64,000 nt of DNA from Meiothermus sp. QL-1 (GCF_003351145.1 NZ_QQSV01000002.1:351583-415582), one strand, 5' to 3'. Counted from the first letter of the stretch, positions 49,500-60,841 are shown. Notes: generated by a model from the letters alone, not told the origin. Numbers and translations are program-made.

Positions 49500-49553
49500 A
49501 GAGCGGGTATAAGTCCAATAGATTTTTTTGGTAGAGCTATAGAATAAATTTAT
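49500..49553. promoter_or_regulatory. divergent catalase/oxyR regulatory region
   Basis: AT-rich in a GC-rich neighbourhood. For the catalase: TATACC (49506-49511, minus strand) with a poor -35 box 17 bases upstream. For oxyR: TAGAAT (49540-49545) six bases before ATG 49552, leaderless. ATAG and CTAT half-sites (49518-49521, 49537-49540) and a perfect 10-base palindrome ATAAATTTAT (49544-49553) over the oxyR start are candidate LysR-type binding sites. Confidence 0.6.
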
Positions 49554-50463
49554 GAACCTGGAGCAGCTTCGCTACCTGGTGGTCCTGGTCGAGGAGGGCA
49601 GTTTTACCCGGGCCGCCGAACGGGTCTATCTGACCCAGCCGGCCCTGAGCATCCAGATCCGCAGGCTGGAAGAGGAGCTTGGGGTGAGGCTTTTTGACCG
49701 GCGAGAAGGAAAGCCCACCGAGGTGGGGCAGCAGGTGGTGGCGCAGGCCCGGCGGATTTTGGAGGAGGTGGAGAAGATTCGGCTTTTGGTGGGGGGAGAG
49801 GCTGGGGTTTTCCAGGGCCTTTTGCGGGTGGGGGTAATTCCCACCCTGGCCCCCTACCTCCTGCCCCGCCTGCTGCCCCAGATCACCGGGCGCTGGCCTG
49901 GGCTGGAGCTTTCTGTGCGGGAAGAGCTAACCCCCTCGATTTCGCAGGGTCTGCTGGAGGGGCGGCTGGACGCCGGCCTTGTGGCCACTTTGGAGAACCT
50001 GCCGGGCCTTGAGCGCATTCCTCTGTTCGAGGAGCGTTTCATAGCCTATGTGGCTCCTGGACACCACCTGTACGCCCAACCTGTCCTGCACCCTAAGCAG
50101 ATTCCGCTCGAGGACACCTGGGTTTTGTCGGAGGGGCACTGCTTTCGTGAGCAGGTTCTCTCCATCTGCCAGCCAGGGCCCAGGCGGCGCCGGGTGGAAT
50201 TTCAAAGCGGTGACCTGGAGACCCTGGTGCGGCTGGTGGAGGAGGTAGGAGGGCTCACCCTCCTGCCCGAGGTAGCCCTTTGGACCCTGCCTCCGGACCG
50301 GCGGGCCCACCTTCGTCCGCTTACCCCCCCGGGGGCGGGGCGCACCGTGTATCTAATCCTCCGGGAGGGGGCCCTTCGGCGTCCGCTGCTTTTGGACCTT
50401 TGTAAGGAGGTGCAGGCGGTTTTTGAGGGGTTGCGACGGGAGGGTGCCGGGCATTTGCTATGA
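49552..50463 (+). CDS. oxyR: OxyR-type LysR-family peroxide regulator
   Basis: 303 residues. N-terminal LysR winged helix (MNLEQLRYLVVLVEEGSFTRAAERVYLTQPALSIQIRRLEEELG) and a C-terminal substrate/redox domain. GHC(F)REQ places C197, with C206 nine residues later, matching the C199-C208 peroxidatic pair of E. coli OxyR in spacing and context. It probably senses peroxide by disulfide formation and controls the divergent manganese catalase gene. Fourteen bases upstream of the sua5 gene, which may be co-transcribed. Confidence 0.93.
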   Translation: MNLEQLRYLVVLVEEGSFTRAAERVYLTQPALSIQIRRLEEELGVRLFDRREGKPTEVGQQVVAQARRILEEVEKIRLLVGGEAGVFQGLLRVGVIPTLAPYLLPRLLPQITGRWPGLELSVREELTPSISQGLLEGRLDAGLVATLENLPGLERIPLFEERFIAYVAPGHHLYAQPVLHPKQIPLEDTWVLSEGHCFREQVLSICQPGPRRRRVEFQSGDLETLVRLVEEVGGLTLLPEVALWTLPPDRRAHLRPLTPPGAGRTVYLILREGALRRPLLLDLCKEVQAVFEGLRREGAGHLL

Positions 50464-50476
50464 TGGCCGGGTTGCT

Positions 50477-51439
50477 ATGGTGGTGCCGCCAACAGAGGAA
50501 AACCTGGAGCGCGCCGCACATCTCTTGAGGAGCGGCGGGCTGGTGGCCTTCCCGACCGAGACCGTGTACGGCCTGGGAGCCAATGCCCTAAAGGCCGAAG
50601 CGGTAGCCCGCATATTCGAGGTCAAGGGCCGCCCTACCTTCGACCCCCTAATCGTGCACGTGGCCAGCCCGGAGATGCTCTTCGGGGTGGTGGCCGAGAC
50701 ACCTCCCCAGGCCTCGGCCCTCATGGCCCGCTTCTGGCCCGGCCCCCTGACTCTGGTGCTGCCCAAGGCCGAGGCGGTCCCCGGCCTGGTCACCGCAGGC
50801 CTGCCCACGGTGGCGGTGCGGATGCCCGCGAACCCGGTGGCCCTGGAGCTCATCCGGCAAGCCGGGGTGCCGGTGGCCGCCCCCAGCGCCAACCCCTTCG
50901 GTTACCTGAGCCCCACCCGGGCCGAACACGTGGAGCGCACCTTGGGCAGCCGGGTAGACCTCATCCTGGACGGGGGCCGGAGCCAGTTTGGGGTGGAGTC
51001 CACCATCCTCCTGCTGGCCGAAAGACCGGTGCTTTTGCGCCATGGGGCGGTGCCCTTGGAGGTTTTGGAGGAGGTTTTAGGCCCGGTAGAGCTGCAGGTG
51101 GCGCGGGAGCACAAACCCCTGGTGCCCGGCCAGCTTCCCCACCACTACGCGCCCTCCACCCCCATCCGGCTGGCCCAGCCCCACCAGGTGCCCCCGGAGG
51201 AACGCAAGCGCTCAGGCTACCTGGCCTTTCGCGACGTGCCCAAGGGCTTCAAGGTGGTCAAGGTGCTCTCCCCCACCGGCGATTTGCGCGAGGCTGCGGC
51301 CCATCTGTTTGAGGCCCTCCATCAGCTCGACCGGCTGGGCCTCGAGGCCATCTACGCCGAACCGGTGCCGGAGGAAGGGCTCGGCCGGGCCATTATGGAC
51401 CGCCTCCGGCGGGCCGCGCAGGACCCCAGCCGAGTCTAG
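50477..51439 (+). CDS. threonylcarbamoyl-AMP synthase (Sua5/YwlC type)
   Basis: 320 residues. YrdC domain (about 1-195) with GGLVAFPTETVYGLGANA (about 18), KGRPTFDPLIVHV (about 50) and VAVRMPANPVALELI (about 115), SAN motif in APSANPFGYLSPT, followed by the C-terminal Sua5 domain (about 215-320, LVPGQLPHHYAPSTPI). It makes threonylcarbamoyl-adenylate for the t6A37 modification of tRNAs. ATG 50477 with TATGAT eleven bases upstream; starts further upstream overlap oxyR. Confidence 0.95.
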   Translation: MVVPPTEENLERAAHLLRSGGLVAFPTETVYGLGANALKAEAVARIFEVKGRPTFDPLIVHVASPEMLFGVVAETPPQASALMARFWPGPLTLVLPKAEAVPGLVTAGLPTVAVRMPANPVALELIRQAGVPVAAPSANPFGYLSPTRAEHVERTLGSRVDLILDGGRSQFGVESTILLLAERPVLLRHGAVPLEVLEEVLGPVELQVAREHKPLVPGQLPHHYAPSTPIRLAQPHQVPPEERKRSGYLAFRDVPKGFKVVKVLSPTGDLREAAAHLFEALHQLDRLGLEAIYAEPVPEEGLGRAIMDRLRRAAQDPSRV

Positions 51440-51469
51440 GGGTTTTCCCCTACAATGGCTTTTGGAGGT

Positions 51470-54400
51470 ATGGCCCGCGACTTCTTTGCCCAACAAGGCC
51501 TAGAACCCCTGGATGCCCAGGGCTACCGCCGCGAAGCGCGCCTGGTCTTTCCCTACCTGAAGGCTCTTTCAGAGCGGGTGCTGGTCTTCGACGGGGCCAT
51601 GGGCACCGAGATCTTCAAGTACAACCTGACCGAGGCCGACTACGGGGGGGAGCTTTACGCGGGGTGCCCGGAGATTCTGAACCGCACCCGCCCGGAGATT
51701 ATCGCGGCCATCCACCGAAGCTACCTGGAGGCCGGGGCCGATGTCATCGAGACCAACACCTTCGGCTGCCTGCCCCACGTGCTCTCGGAGTACAACCTAG
51801 AGGCGGAGGCCGAGGACTTGGCCTACGAGGCTGCCCAGCTCGCCCGGCGGGTGGCCGAGGGTTTCAGCTCGCCCGAGAAGCCTCGCTTCGTGGCAGGGGC
51901 GCTGGGTCCCGGCACCAAGCTCATCTCGCTGGGGCAGATTGGCTGGAGCGAGATGTTTGAGTCCTACCGCACCGCGGCCAGGGGCCTGCTGCGGGGTGGG
52001 GTGGACCTGATTTTGCTCGAGACCTGCCAGGACATCCTCCAGGTGCGCTGTGCGGTGCTGGCGGTGCGCCAGGCCATGCAGGATGTGGAGCGGGAGGTGC
52101 CTTTGCAGGTGCAGGTCACGGTGGAGTCCACCGGGACCATGCTGGTGGGCACCGACGATGCCGCAGCCCTGACTGTGCTGGAGACCCTGCCGGTGGACGT
52201 GGTGGGCCTCAACTGCGCGGTGGGCCCCGACCTCATGGACTCGCACATCCGCTACTTCTGCCAAAACACCACCCGCTTCACCGCTTGCCTGCCCAACGCT
52301 GGCCTGCCCAGGAACGAGGGGGGGCGGGCGGTCTTCGACCTGACCCCGGCCGAGCTGGCCCGCTGGCAGGAAAAGTTTGTGCGGGAGTACGGGCTCAACG
52401 CGGTGGGGGGGTGCTGCGGCACCGGGCCGGCGCACATCCGGGCCCTGGCCGAGGCGGTGGGGGGGCTGGCCCCCAAGGCCCCCTCGCCCCACCGCCCCGA
52501 CCCCTTCGCCCAGGTGGCGAGCCTCTACCAAAGCGTGCCCCTTCGCCAGGAAAGCGGCATCCTGATTGTGGGGGAACGCACCAACGCCACCGGCAGCAAG
52601 AAGTTCCGCGAGCTTCTGTTCGCCGGGGACTTCGATGGGATGGAGGCCCTGGCCCAGGAGCAGGTGGCCGAAGGGGCCCATGTGCTCGATGTTTCGGTGG
52701 CCTGGACGGGGCGCGACGAGGTCAGGGATATGCGCGAGGTGGTGCGCCGCTTCGCCACCAGCGTACCCATCCCCATCATGGTGGACACCACCCAGCCCGA
52801 GGTGATGGAGGAGGCCCTGAAGCACCTGGGGGGGCGGGCCATTCTGAACTCGGTGAACCTCGAGGACGGCCTGGAGAAGTTCGACCGCATCGCCCGCCTG
52901 GCCAAGGCCCACGGCGCTGCTCTGGTGGCCCTGACCATCGACGAGGACAAGGAAGCCGGGATGGCCAAGACCCCCGAGCGCAAGGTGGAGATTGCCCTCC
53001 GAATGTACGAGCGGCTTACGCGGGTGCACGGGATTCCGGGTAGCTCCATCCTCTTCGACCTGCTCACCTTTCCCATCACCCAAGGCGACGAGGAGACCCG
53101 CAAACTGGCCCTGTGGACCATTGAGGGCATCCGCCGGCTGCGGGCTCTTCTGCCCGAGGTGGGTTTTATCCTGGGGGTTTCCAACGTTTCGTTTGGGCTT
53201 GCCCCCCAGGCCCGGGTGGTGCTCAACTCGGTCTTTCTGGATGAGTGCGTGAAGGCCGGGCTCACCGCGGCCATCCTGAACGCGGGAAAGATCCTGCCCA
53301 TCGCCCAGATTCCCGAGGAGGCCTACCGGCTGGCCCTCGACCTCATCTACGACCGGCGGGAGTTCGGCCCCGAGGGGGAGGTGGTCTACGACCCTCTTTT
53401 CGCCTACGTGGACTACTTTGCCCGCCACAAGGCTGCTTCAGGCAAGAGCCGCGACCCTCTGAGCGGGCTTGCGCTGGAGGAGCGGCTCAAAAAGCGCATC
53501 ATCGAGGGGCGGAAGGTGGGCCTCGAGGCCGATTTGGAGGAGGCCCTCCAGCGCTACAGCCCGGTGGATATCATCAACAAGATTCTGCTGGAGGGGATGA
53601 AGGTGGTGGGCGACCTCTTCGGCGAGGGCAGGATGCAGCTTCCCTTTGTGCTGCAGGCTGCTGAGACCATGAAGGCCGCGGTGCGCTACCTGGAGCCCAG
53701 AATGGAGCGGCTGGAGGGGGTGCACAAGGGCACCATGGTGCTGGCCACGGTCAAGGGCGATGTGCACGATATCGGCAAAAACCTGGTGGACATCATCCTC
53801 TCCAACAACGGTTACAGGGTGGTGAACCTGGGCATCAAGAAGCCCATCGAGGAGATTCTGGCCGCGGTAGAGGAGCACAAGCCCGATGCGGTGGGGATGA
53901 GCGGGCTTCTGGTCAAGAGCACCGTGGTGATGAAGGAGAACCTGGAGTACATGGCTGCCAGGGGCTACAGCATCCCTGTGGTGCTCGGGGGGGCGGCGTT
54001 GAACCGCCACTATGTGGAGAACGACCTGCGCCGGGCCTACCCCACCGGCCCGGTCTACTATGCCTCGGATGCCTTCGACGGCCTCCAAATCATGGAGGAG
54101 CTGACCGGCCACGCCCCACCCCGGCTCACCAGCTACGAGGTAAGCGGCCACAAGTACAAAACCGCCTACGAGATTTTGCAGGAGAAGCTCAAGGCCGGCT
54201 CGGCCTACATTCCCTCCAACACCCCGCCCGCCCCCCGCATCCCCAGGCCTCCCTTCTGGGGCCGGCGGGTGGTGGACAAAAGCGAGCTGGAGATTGGGGT
54301 CATCTCCCGCTATGTGAACAAGAACGCCCTCTTCCGGGGGCAGTGGGGGTTTCGCCGGGGGGAGATGAGCCCGGAGGAGTACCAGGCCTACCTCGAGCGG

Positions 54401-55093
54401 CTGGCCGAACCCATGTTTGAGGAGATGGTGCTGCAGGCTCTGGCCGAGGACTGGCTCGAGCCCGCGGTGGTCTACGGCTACTGGCCGGTGGCCTCGGACA
54501 AGAACGACCTGATCGTTTTCGATCCCGACTCTGGGGCAGAGCTATTCCGCTTCAACTTTCCCCGCCAGATGGGCGCAGGCTCCCGCCACCTCTGCATCGC
54601 CGACTTCTTCCGCCCCCGCTTCGCCGAGCCCCTCGGCGATGAGGCCGAGTGGTTCCCCAAGGCGGCCTGGGAGAATGGGGCCCGGGATGTGCTGGCCGCC
54701 CAGGTGGTGACCATGGGGCGGAAGGTGAGCGAGGTGGCCCAGCGGCTCTTCCAGGCCGATGCTTACCAGGACTACCTCTACCTGCACGGCTTCTCGGTGG
54801 AGATGGCCGAGGCGTTGGCCGAGTACTGGCACAAGCGCATCCGCCAGCAGCTTGGCATCGCCCAGGACGATGCCACCAGCCTGGAGGAGCTCTTCCGCCA
54901 GGGCTACCAGGGCAGCCGCTACAGCTTCGGCTATCCAGCCTGCCCCCGCCTGGAGGACCAAAAGTACCTGCAGGAGCTCTTGAAGTGGCAGGAGGTGGGC
55001 ATCGAGCTCTCCGAGGAGTACCAGCTCGTGCCGGAGCAGTCCACCAGCGCCATCATCGTGCACCACCCCAAGGCCAAGTACTTCAACCTCTGA
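51470..55093 (+). CDS. metH: cobalamin-dependent methionine synthase
   Basis: 1207 residues with all four MetH modules: homocysteine-binding barrel (about 25-320; Zn cysteines in ETNTFGC and GGCCGTGPAH), folate-binding barrel (about 350-620, VGERTNATGSKKFRELL), cobalamin cap and B12 domain with the histidine in DVHDIGKNLVDIIL (about 765) plus GMSGLLVKSTVVMKENL, and a C-terminal SAM-binding reactivation domain (VVYGYWPVASDKNDLIVF). It methylates homocysteine using methyl-tetrahydrofolate. ATG 51470 lies 13 bases after TACAAT (51451-51456), which overlaps an earlier in-frame ATG at 51455. The 30-base gap after sua5 leaves no room for a cobalamin riboswitch. Confidence 0.95.
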   Translation: MARDFFAQQGLEPLDAQGYRREARLVFPYLKALSERVLVFDGAMGTEIFKYNLTEADYGGELYAGCPEILNRTRPEIIAAIHRSYLEAGADVIETNTFGCLPHVLSEYNLEAEAEDLAYEAAQLARRVAEGFSSPEKPRFVAGALGPGTKLISLGQIGWSEMFESYRTAARGLLRGGVDLILLETCQDILQVRCAVLAVRQAMQDVEREVPLQVQVTVESTGTMLVGTDDAAALTVLETLPVDVVGLNCAVGPDLMDSHIRYFCQNTTRFTACLPNAGLPRNEGGRAVFDLTPAELARWQEKFVREYGLNAVGGCCGTGPAHIRALAEAVGGLAPKAPSPHRPDPFAQVASLYQSVPLRQESGILIVGERTNATGSKKFRELLFAGDFDGMEALAQEQVAEGAHVLDVSVAWTGRDEVRDMREVVRRFATSVPIPIMVDTTQPEVMEEALKHLGGRAILNSVNLEDGLEKFDRIARLAKAHGAALVALTIDEDKEAGMAKTPERKVEIALRMYERLTRVHGIPGSSILFDLLTFPITQGDEETRKLALWTIEGIRRLRALLPEVGFILGVSNVSFGLAPQARVVLNSVFLDECVKAGLTAAILNAGKILPIAQIPEEAYRLALDLIYDRREFGPEGEVVYDPLFAYVDYFARHKAASGKSRDPLSGLALEERLKKRIIEGRKVGLEADLEEALQRYSPVDIINKILLEGMKVVGDLFGEGRMQLPFVLQAAETMKAAVRYLEPRMERLEGVHKGTMVLATVKGDVHDIGKNLVDIILSNNGYRVVNLGIKKPIEEILAAVEEHKPDAVGMSGLLVKSTVVMKENLEYMAARGYSIPVVLGGAALNRHYVENDLRRAYPTGPVYYASDAFDGLQIMEELTGHAPPRLTSYEVSGHKYKTAYEILQEKLKAGSAYIPSNTPPAPRIPRPPFWGRRVVDKSELEIGVISRYVNKNALFRGQWGFRRGEMSPEEYQAYLERLAEPMFEEMVLQALAEDWLEPAVVYGYWPVASDKNDLIVFDPDSGAELFRFNFPRQMGAGSRHLCIADFFRPRFAEPLGDEAEWFPKAAWENGARDVLAAQVVTMGRKVSEVAQRLFQADAYQDYLYLHGFSVEMAEALAEYWHKRIRQQLGIAQDDATSLEELFRQGYQGSRYSFGYPACPRLEDQKYLQELLKWQEVGIELSEEYQLVPEQSTSAIIVHHPKAKYFNL

Positions 55094-55151
55094 CTCCAAG
55101 ACCCGCCCCTGCTTGCGGCCTGGGGGCCTTCCCCCTTACCATGCCCCCAAC

Positions 55152-56897
55152 ATGGGACCCACCCTTGCCGAGCTACAGTACGCGGTGGATGTGGCCTTGG
55201 GCCGCCGCCCGGGCAGCCTTTTGCTCAGGAACGCGCGGCTGCTCAACGTCTTCAGCCTAACGGTGCAGCCTGCCCACATCCTGCTGGCCGGGCCGCTGGT
55301 GGCGGCCGTGGGCGAGGCCTACGCCGAGGCCCAGGCCGAGGAGGTGATTGACCTCGAGGGCCGCTGGGTAGCCCCCGGCCTTATCGACGGGCACGTGCAC
55401 CTCGAGAGCTCCCTGGTCACCCCGGCCGAGTACGCCCGGGGGGTGGTCCCCCGGGGGGTGACGGGAGTGGTCACCGACCCCCACGAGATCGCCAACGTGG
55501 CCGGGGTGGCTGGAATCGAGTGGCTGATGGAGGCGAGCGAGGGGCTGCCGCTGGAGGTCTACGTGACGGTGCCCTCCTCGGTGCCCTCCACCCCCCTCGA
55601 GACCAGCGGGGCCCGGCTGGGCCTGGCCGAGATGGAGCGCCTGCTGGCCCATCCGCGGGTGGTGGGGGTGGCCGAGCTGATGAGCTTCCCCGCCATTCTG
55701 GCCGCAGAGGCGGGGGAGCTGGAGAAGGTGCGCCTGGCCGAGCGCTTCCGCAAGTCGCCCGAGGGGCACGCCCCCACCCTGGTGGGGCCAGCCCTGCAGG
55801 GCTACCTGGCCACCGGCATCGCCTCTGACCACGAGAGCACCGCCTTGGAGGAGGGGCGGGCCAAGCTCGAGGCCGGCTGCTTTCTGATGGTGCGGGAGGG
55901 CTCCACCACTCGCAACCTGGCGGCCCTGGCCCCGCTTTTTCGCCCCGAGCACGCCGATCGCATCGGCTTGGTCACCGACGACCGGCTTCCATCCGACCTG
56001 ATCCGGGAGGGGGGCGTGGACTTCCTGGTGCGCAAGGCCATCGCCCTGGGGGTGGACCCGGTCTATGCGGTGCGGGCCGGTAGCTACAACGTGGCCCGGC
56101 ACTACGGTCTCAGGCGGCGCGGCGCGGTGGCGCCGGGTTTCCAGGCCGACCTGGTGGTGCTGGAGGACCTGGCTACCTTCCGCGCGGCCTCGGTCTACCA
56201 GCGGGGCCAGCGGGTGGCCGAGGGGGGGCGGATTTTGGTGGAGCTTCCCAAGGCCAAGCCCAGCGCGGCGGTCTCCCACACGGTTCGCCTGCCCCCCCTG
56301 GCTCTGGAGACCCTGCGGATTCCGGCCAGGGGTGGGCGGGTCCGGGTCATCCGGGCCATTCCCCACCAGGTGCTCACCGCCGAGGAGCTGGTGGAGCCCA
56401 CCTTGCGGGATGGTGAGGTGGTGGCGGACCCAGCCCGCGACCTGGCCAAACTGGTCTGCATCGAGCGCCACGGCCGGGCAGGACGGGTAGGGGTGGGGCT
56501 GGTCACCGCCTTTGGGCTGCAAAGGGGAGCCTTGGCCTGCACCGTGGGCCACGATCACCACAACCTGATGGCCGTGGGCGTTCGAGACGAGGACCTCCTC
56601 CTGGCGGCCCGGCGGCTGGAGGCCCTGGGCGGGGGGATGGTGGCGGTGGCCGAAGGAGAGGTGCTGGCTGAGCTGGCCCTGCCCATCGCCGGGCTTATCA
56701 CCGATGAACCGCTGGAGGTGGTGGAGGCCAGGCTCCAGGCCCTGGAAGCCGCTGCCCGGGCCCTGGGGGTCCACCTGCCCGAGCCCTACATGGTTCTCTC
56801 TTTCCTGGGCCTGGCCGTCATCCCCGAGCTGCGCCTTACCGACCATGGACTGGTGGACGTGCGTCGGGGGGCCCTGGTGCCGCTTTGGGTGGAGTGA
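55152..56897 (+). CDS. ade: adenine deaminase (Ade family)
   Basis: 581 residues. Amidohydrolase fold with APGLIDGHVHLESSLVTP (HxH metal site, about 77-94), the Glu/Asp-rich VTDPHEIANVAG (about 108), TGIASDHESTALEEG (about 220) and LVTDDRLPSDLI (Asp-Asp, about 278), and the C-terminal extension with ACTVGHDHHNLMAVG (about 460) that distinguishes adenine deaminases from other amidohydrolases. Converts adenine to hypoxanthine and ammonia, usually with Mn or Fe. ATG 55152 lies nine bases after TACCAT. Fifteen bases before the guanine deaminase gene. Confidence 0.93.
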   Translation: MGPTLAELQYAVDVALGRRPGSLLLRNARLLNVFSLTVQPAHILLAGPLVAAVGEAYAEAQAEEVIDLEGRWVAPGLIDGHVHLESSLVTPAEYARGVVPRGVTGVVTDPHEIANVAGVAGIEWLMEASEGLPLEVYVTVPSSVPSTPLETSGARLGLAEMERLLAHPRVVGVAELMSFPAILAAEAGELEKVRLAERFRKSPEGHAPTLVGPALQGYLATGIASDHESTALEEGRAKLEAGCFLMVREGSTTRNLAALAPLFRPEHADRIGLVTDDRLPSDLIREGGVDFLVRKAIALGVDPVYAVRAGSYNVARHYGLRRRGAVAPGFQADLVVLEDLATFRAASVYQRGQRVAEGGRILVELPKAKPSAAVSHTVRLPPLALETLRIPARGGRVRVIRAIPHQVLTAEELVEPTLRDGEVVADPARDLAKLVCIERHGRAGRVGVGLVTAFGLQRGALACTVGHDHHNLMAVGVRDEDLLLAARRLEALGGGMVAVAEGEVLAELALPIAGLITDEPLEVVEARLQALEAAARALGVHLPEPYMVLSFLGLAVIPELRLTDHGLVDVRRGALVPLWVE

Positions 56898-56912
56898 TAT
56901 GAATAGACCGGC

Positions 56913-58182
<1,270 letters not shown>

Positions 58183-58205
<23 letters not shown>

Positions 58206-59511
58206 GCATCCCTGCCCCCACCGCCTGGGCCGGGTGGGGGAGGGGCCTGGCCTGCTGGACTAAAACCTGCTGGAGCTGCGCCGGGTTGAGGGTCGGCTGG
58301 GCTTCAAGCCAGAGGGCCATGGCCCCGGCCACCAGCGGGGTGGCGAAGGAGGTGCCGGTGCAGGTGCCGCTGGTTCCACCAGGCTGAATACAATTGAGGC
58401 CGGTGCCCGGTGCGGCCAGGTCCACGTATTTCCCCTGGGTGGAGTAGGGGGCTGGCTGCCAGGTGGGCCCGTTCTGCTCCAAGGCCCCCACCGCCACCAG
58501 CCCCGGGAGGTCGAAGGCCGCGGGGTAGTGGGCCGGGCTGCCCTGGTTGCCCTGGTTGCCTGCGGCAGCGGCCACCGGAATACCCTGGCTCAGCGCGGCC
58601 TGCAAGGCGAGCCTGAGGGCCTCCACCGGGGTGTCCCCCCCCAGGCTCAGGTTGAGGACGGTGGGGCCCTGGTGGTTTTGCACCACCCAGCACACCCCCC
58701 GCACCACCCGGCTGGCCCGGCAGGTTCCGCCAGCGTCGCAGACCCGCACGGGGATGATGCCTGCCTGGGGCGCCACCTCCCTTACCAATCCGGCCACCCC
58801 GGTGCCGTGTCCCCCGGGGAAGCCGTCTTGCGGGATGGTGTCGTCCTCCACGAAGTCGTAGCCGGGAAGCTGGGGGATGGCCGCGTCCACCCCGGTGTCC
58901 AGCACCGCCACCCGCACCCCCTGCCCGCTTCGGCCCCGGCTGTGGGCCATGGGGGCCCCCACCACCTCCCCGCCCGGAATCCCCCCGAAGCTCCAGAGGC
59001 TTTCGGGGTCGGCCTTGTAGGCCGGGTCCTGGGCCTCCAGTTCTTCCAGGGCCTTGCCCAGGGCTTCACCGCTGTAGCCCAGCTCGGCTAGGGCGAAGCC
59101 GCAGGCCGCCAGGTCGTCCCGGCGTACTAGGGTGAGCCCGGTTGGTAGGCGGGGGGTCTGGCCCAGGGGCAGGCGCAGCAGAATCCGGTTGCGGTCCACC
59201 TGCCCCAGCACCCCTAAGGTAGCGGCCGCCTCCCGTCCTCCGGCCACCACCCGCACCGGTTGGGGACCGCCGGCGACGTTTGGCACGGTAAAGCGCAGCC
59301 GTCCGGCCTCACGCAAGGTGATTTGAGCGGGTTGGCTGCCCACATAGACCTGGGCCTCCAGGCCGTTCAGGCTCGAGAGCCTGGCCTCCACCTCTTCCCC
59401 GATGGCTGCCCGCGAAGGGGAGAGTACGGCTGAGGGGCTCTGAGGCGAGCATCCCACAACCCAAAGCAGTGCCCAGGCCAGCCACCACAGCTTTGATGAT
59501 ATTCTCCTCAT
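58183..59511 (-). CDS. lipoprotein subtilase (S8 serine protease)
   Basis: 442 residues. Lipoprotein signal (WVVGC, C21), an N-terminal IPT/TIG-like domain (about 25-100, VLSPSRAAIGEEVEARLSS) and a propeptide-like segment, then an S8 peptidase with the triad D205 (LDTGVD), H235 (GGHGTGV) and S388 (GTSFATP), and oxyanion N319 (AAGNQG). It should be active outside the cytoplasm, anchored by lipid. ATG 59509-59511. Last gene of a possible operon after the SARP/TPR regulator and the lipoprotein; 63 bases after the latter. Confidence 0.92.
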
Positions 59512-59574
59512 TTGCCACCCCTTCTACATGCAGAAGGCTTTCTCCGCCTAAATCTAGTACCCGGATCGGCATGG

Positions 59575-60801
59575 CTAGGGAAGTGTGAGGTTGCCGCCGC
59601 CCACCGTGTAGCTGTTGGTACTCACGTCGGCCTCCTGGATGTAATCGCCCGGCTGGAATGTGCCGAAGGTGCTCGGATTATCGAGAGCGAAAAGCGGCTG
59701 GCTGCTCAGGATGGCCGAGACCTTAAAGCTGCCCGAGCCGGAGGTGGGAGCGGTGTAACCCAGCAAGCTGGAGGCTGAGAGGTCGGGCAGGGTGTAGCTG
59801 CTGGCATTGCCCAGCCAGGCTTTGGTCAGGCTCGCCGTGTAGTAAAGCTGCGCTGGCACTTGAAGGTTTATCCGATAACCCTGCAGGTCAGCGTCGCTGC
59901 GAGAAAGGCCGTTCACCGTGGGGTGGGCCGTCTGGCTCGGTACGCTTAGACTGCCGGAGGGCCAGGGGGTGGGCAGAGCCAGGCTGGGGGGGCTCGTGAA
60001 GAACTGAGTGCTCGACAACGAGGCGTTGGTCGCCTGGGCGACGACCCGTGCCGCGTAGCGATCGCCGCTCGCAAACCCACTCACGGGCCGGTAGCTGGTA
60101 AGGGAGGCGTTGACTCCACCCCCACCGCTGCTCCCGCTCAGGTAGAAGACCAGCGCACCGGGGCCCTGGATGGTGTAGCCCGATGGAGGGGTGGGCAGGC
60201 TCAGGCCGACGGGAGGCAACTGGTCGGCAGAAGCCAGGCTGGCGCTAGTGTTGCCTCCGCTGGTCACGTTCACGTTTTTGAGCACCTTGGCCACCTTAGC
60301 AGAACCAGCGCTGACCAGGGTCAGCAGCAGGTCCTGCAGGCCAGAGGTGAGGTTCAAGGTGGTGGATACGCTGCTGCCCGCAGGCACACAACCGGTATTG
60401 TTCACGCAGACCAAATCTCCGGCTGCATACAGGCCCGGGGCCACACTTATACTCACCGTGAAGGGGACGTTAGACGGCGCGCTGCTGCACTCCAGCTTTG
60501 GGTTGGGCAGTTCGCTGGCGGTAGCCTGGATAACCTTGACCACCAAGCCGCTGCACCGCACCGCCACCCCGTACCTGGTTTGGTTGTTCAAGTTGAAGGT
60601 GCCGGTCTTGGTGGTGGCGCCGGTTAGGGTAAGGGGCTGCCAGCTTCCCGAACCCACCTGGTAGGCAGCCGCGTTGAAACTGCCCATCGGGTCTTCCACG
60701 GTGAGGGTGATGCTGCCGGGGGGTGGGGGTGTGCCACCTCCGCAGGCCGCGAGCAGGAGGCCAAAGAATAAGAAACCAGCGAAGCGAAAGGCAAGGTTCA
60801 T
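59575..60801 (-). CDS. lipoprotein, paralogue of the one at 42117-43352
   Basis: 408 residues. Lipoprotein signal (LFFGLLLAAC, C20) followed by a GGGTPPPPG linker and beta-rich, Ser/Thr/Gly-rich domains with no recognised family. Base composition is somewhat lower in GC than neighbours in places. Repeated motifs such as LNLTSGLQDLLLTLVSAGSAKVAKVL and the C-terminal LGNASSYTLPDLSASSLLG tie it to the lipoprotein at 42.1 kb. ATG 60799-60801 is seven bases after GGAT; two ATG codons lie close together upstream (60810) but too near the ribosome site. Between a regulator and a secreted protease on the same strand. Confidence 0.82.
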   Translation of the reverse strand: MNLAFRFAGFLFFGLLLAACGGGTPPPPGSITLTVEDPMGSFNAAAYQVGSGSWQPLTLTGATTKTGTFNLNNQTRYGVAVRCSGLVVKVIQATASELPNPKLECSSAPSNVPFTVSISVAPGLYAAGDLVCVNNTGCVPAGSSVSTTLNLTSGLQDLLLTLVSAGSAKVAKVLKNVNVTSGGNTSASLASADQLPPVGLSLPTPPSGYTIQGPGALVFYLSGSSGGGGVNASLTSYRPVSGFASGDRYAARVVAQATNASLSSTQFFTSPPSLALPTPWPSGSLSVPSQTAHPTVNGLSRSDADLQGYRINLQVPAQLYYTASLTKAWLGNASSYTLPDLSASSLLGYTAPTSGSGSFKVSAILSSQPLFALDNPSTFGTFQPGDYIQEADVSTNSYTVGGGNLTLP

Positions 60802-60841
60802 ACTCCACATCCTTTCGCCGAGGACTCTAGCAAAACCACCC

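Noticed and set aside
51440..51469. cobalamin or SAM riboswitch upstream of metH
   Set aside because: Only about 30 bases separate sua5 and metH, far too few for either riboswitch, and no B12-box-like sequence is seen.
51797..53428. 543-codon minus-strand frame opposite metH
   Set aside because: Antisense shadow of a fully conserved MetH.
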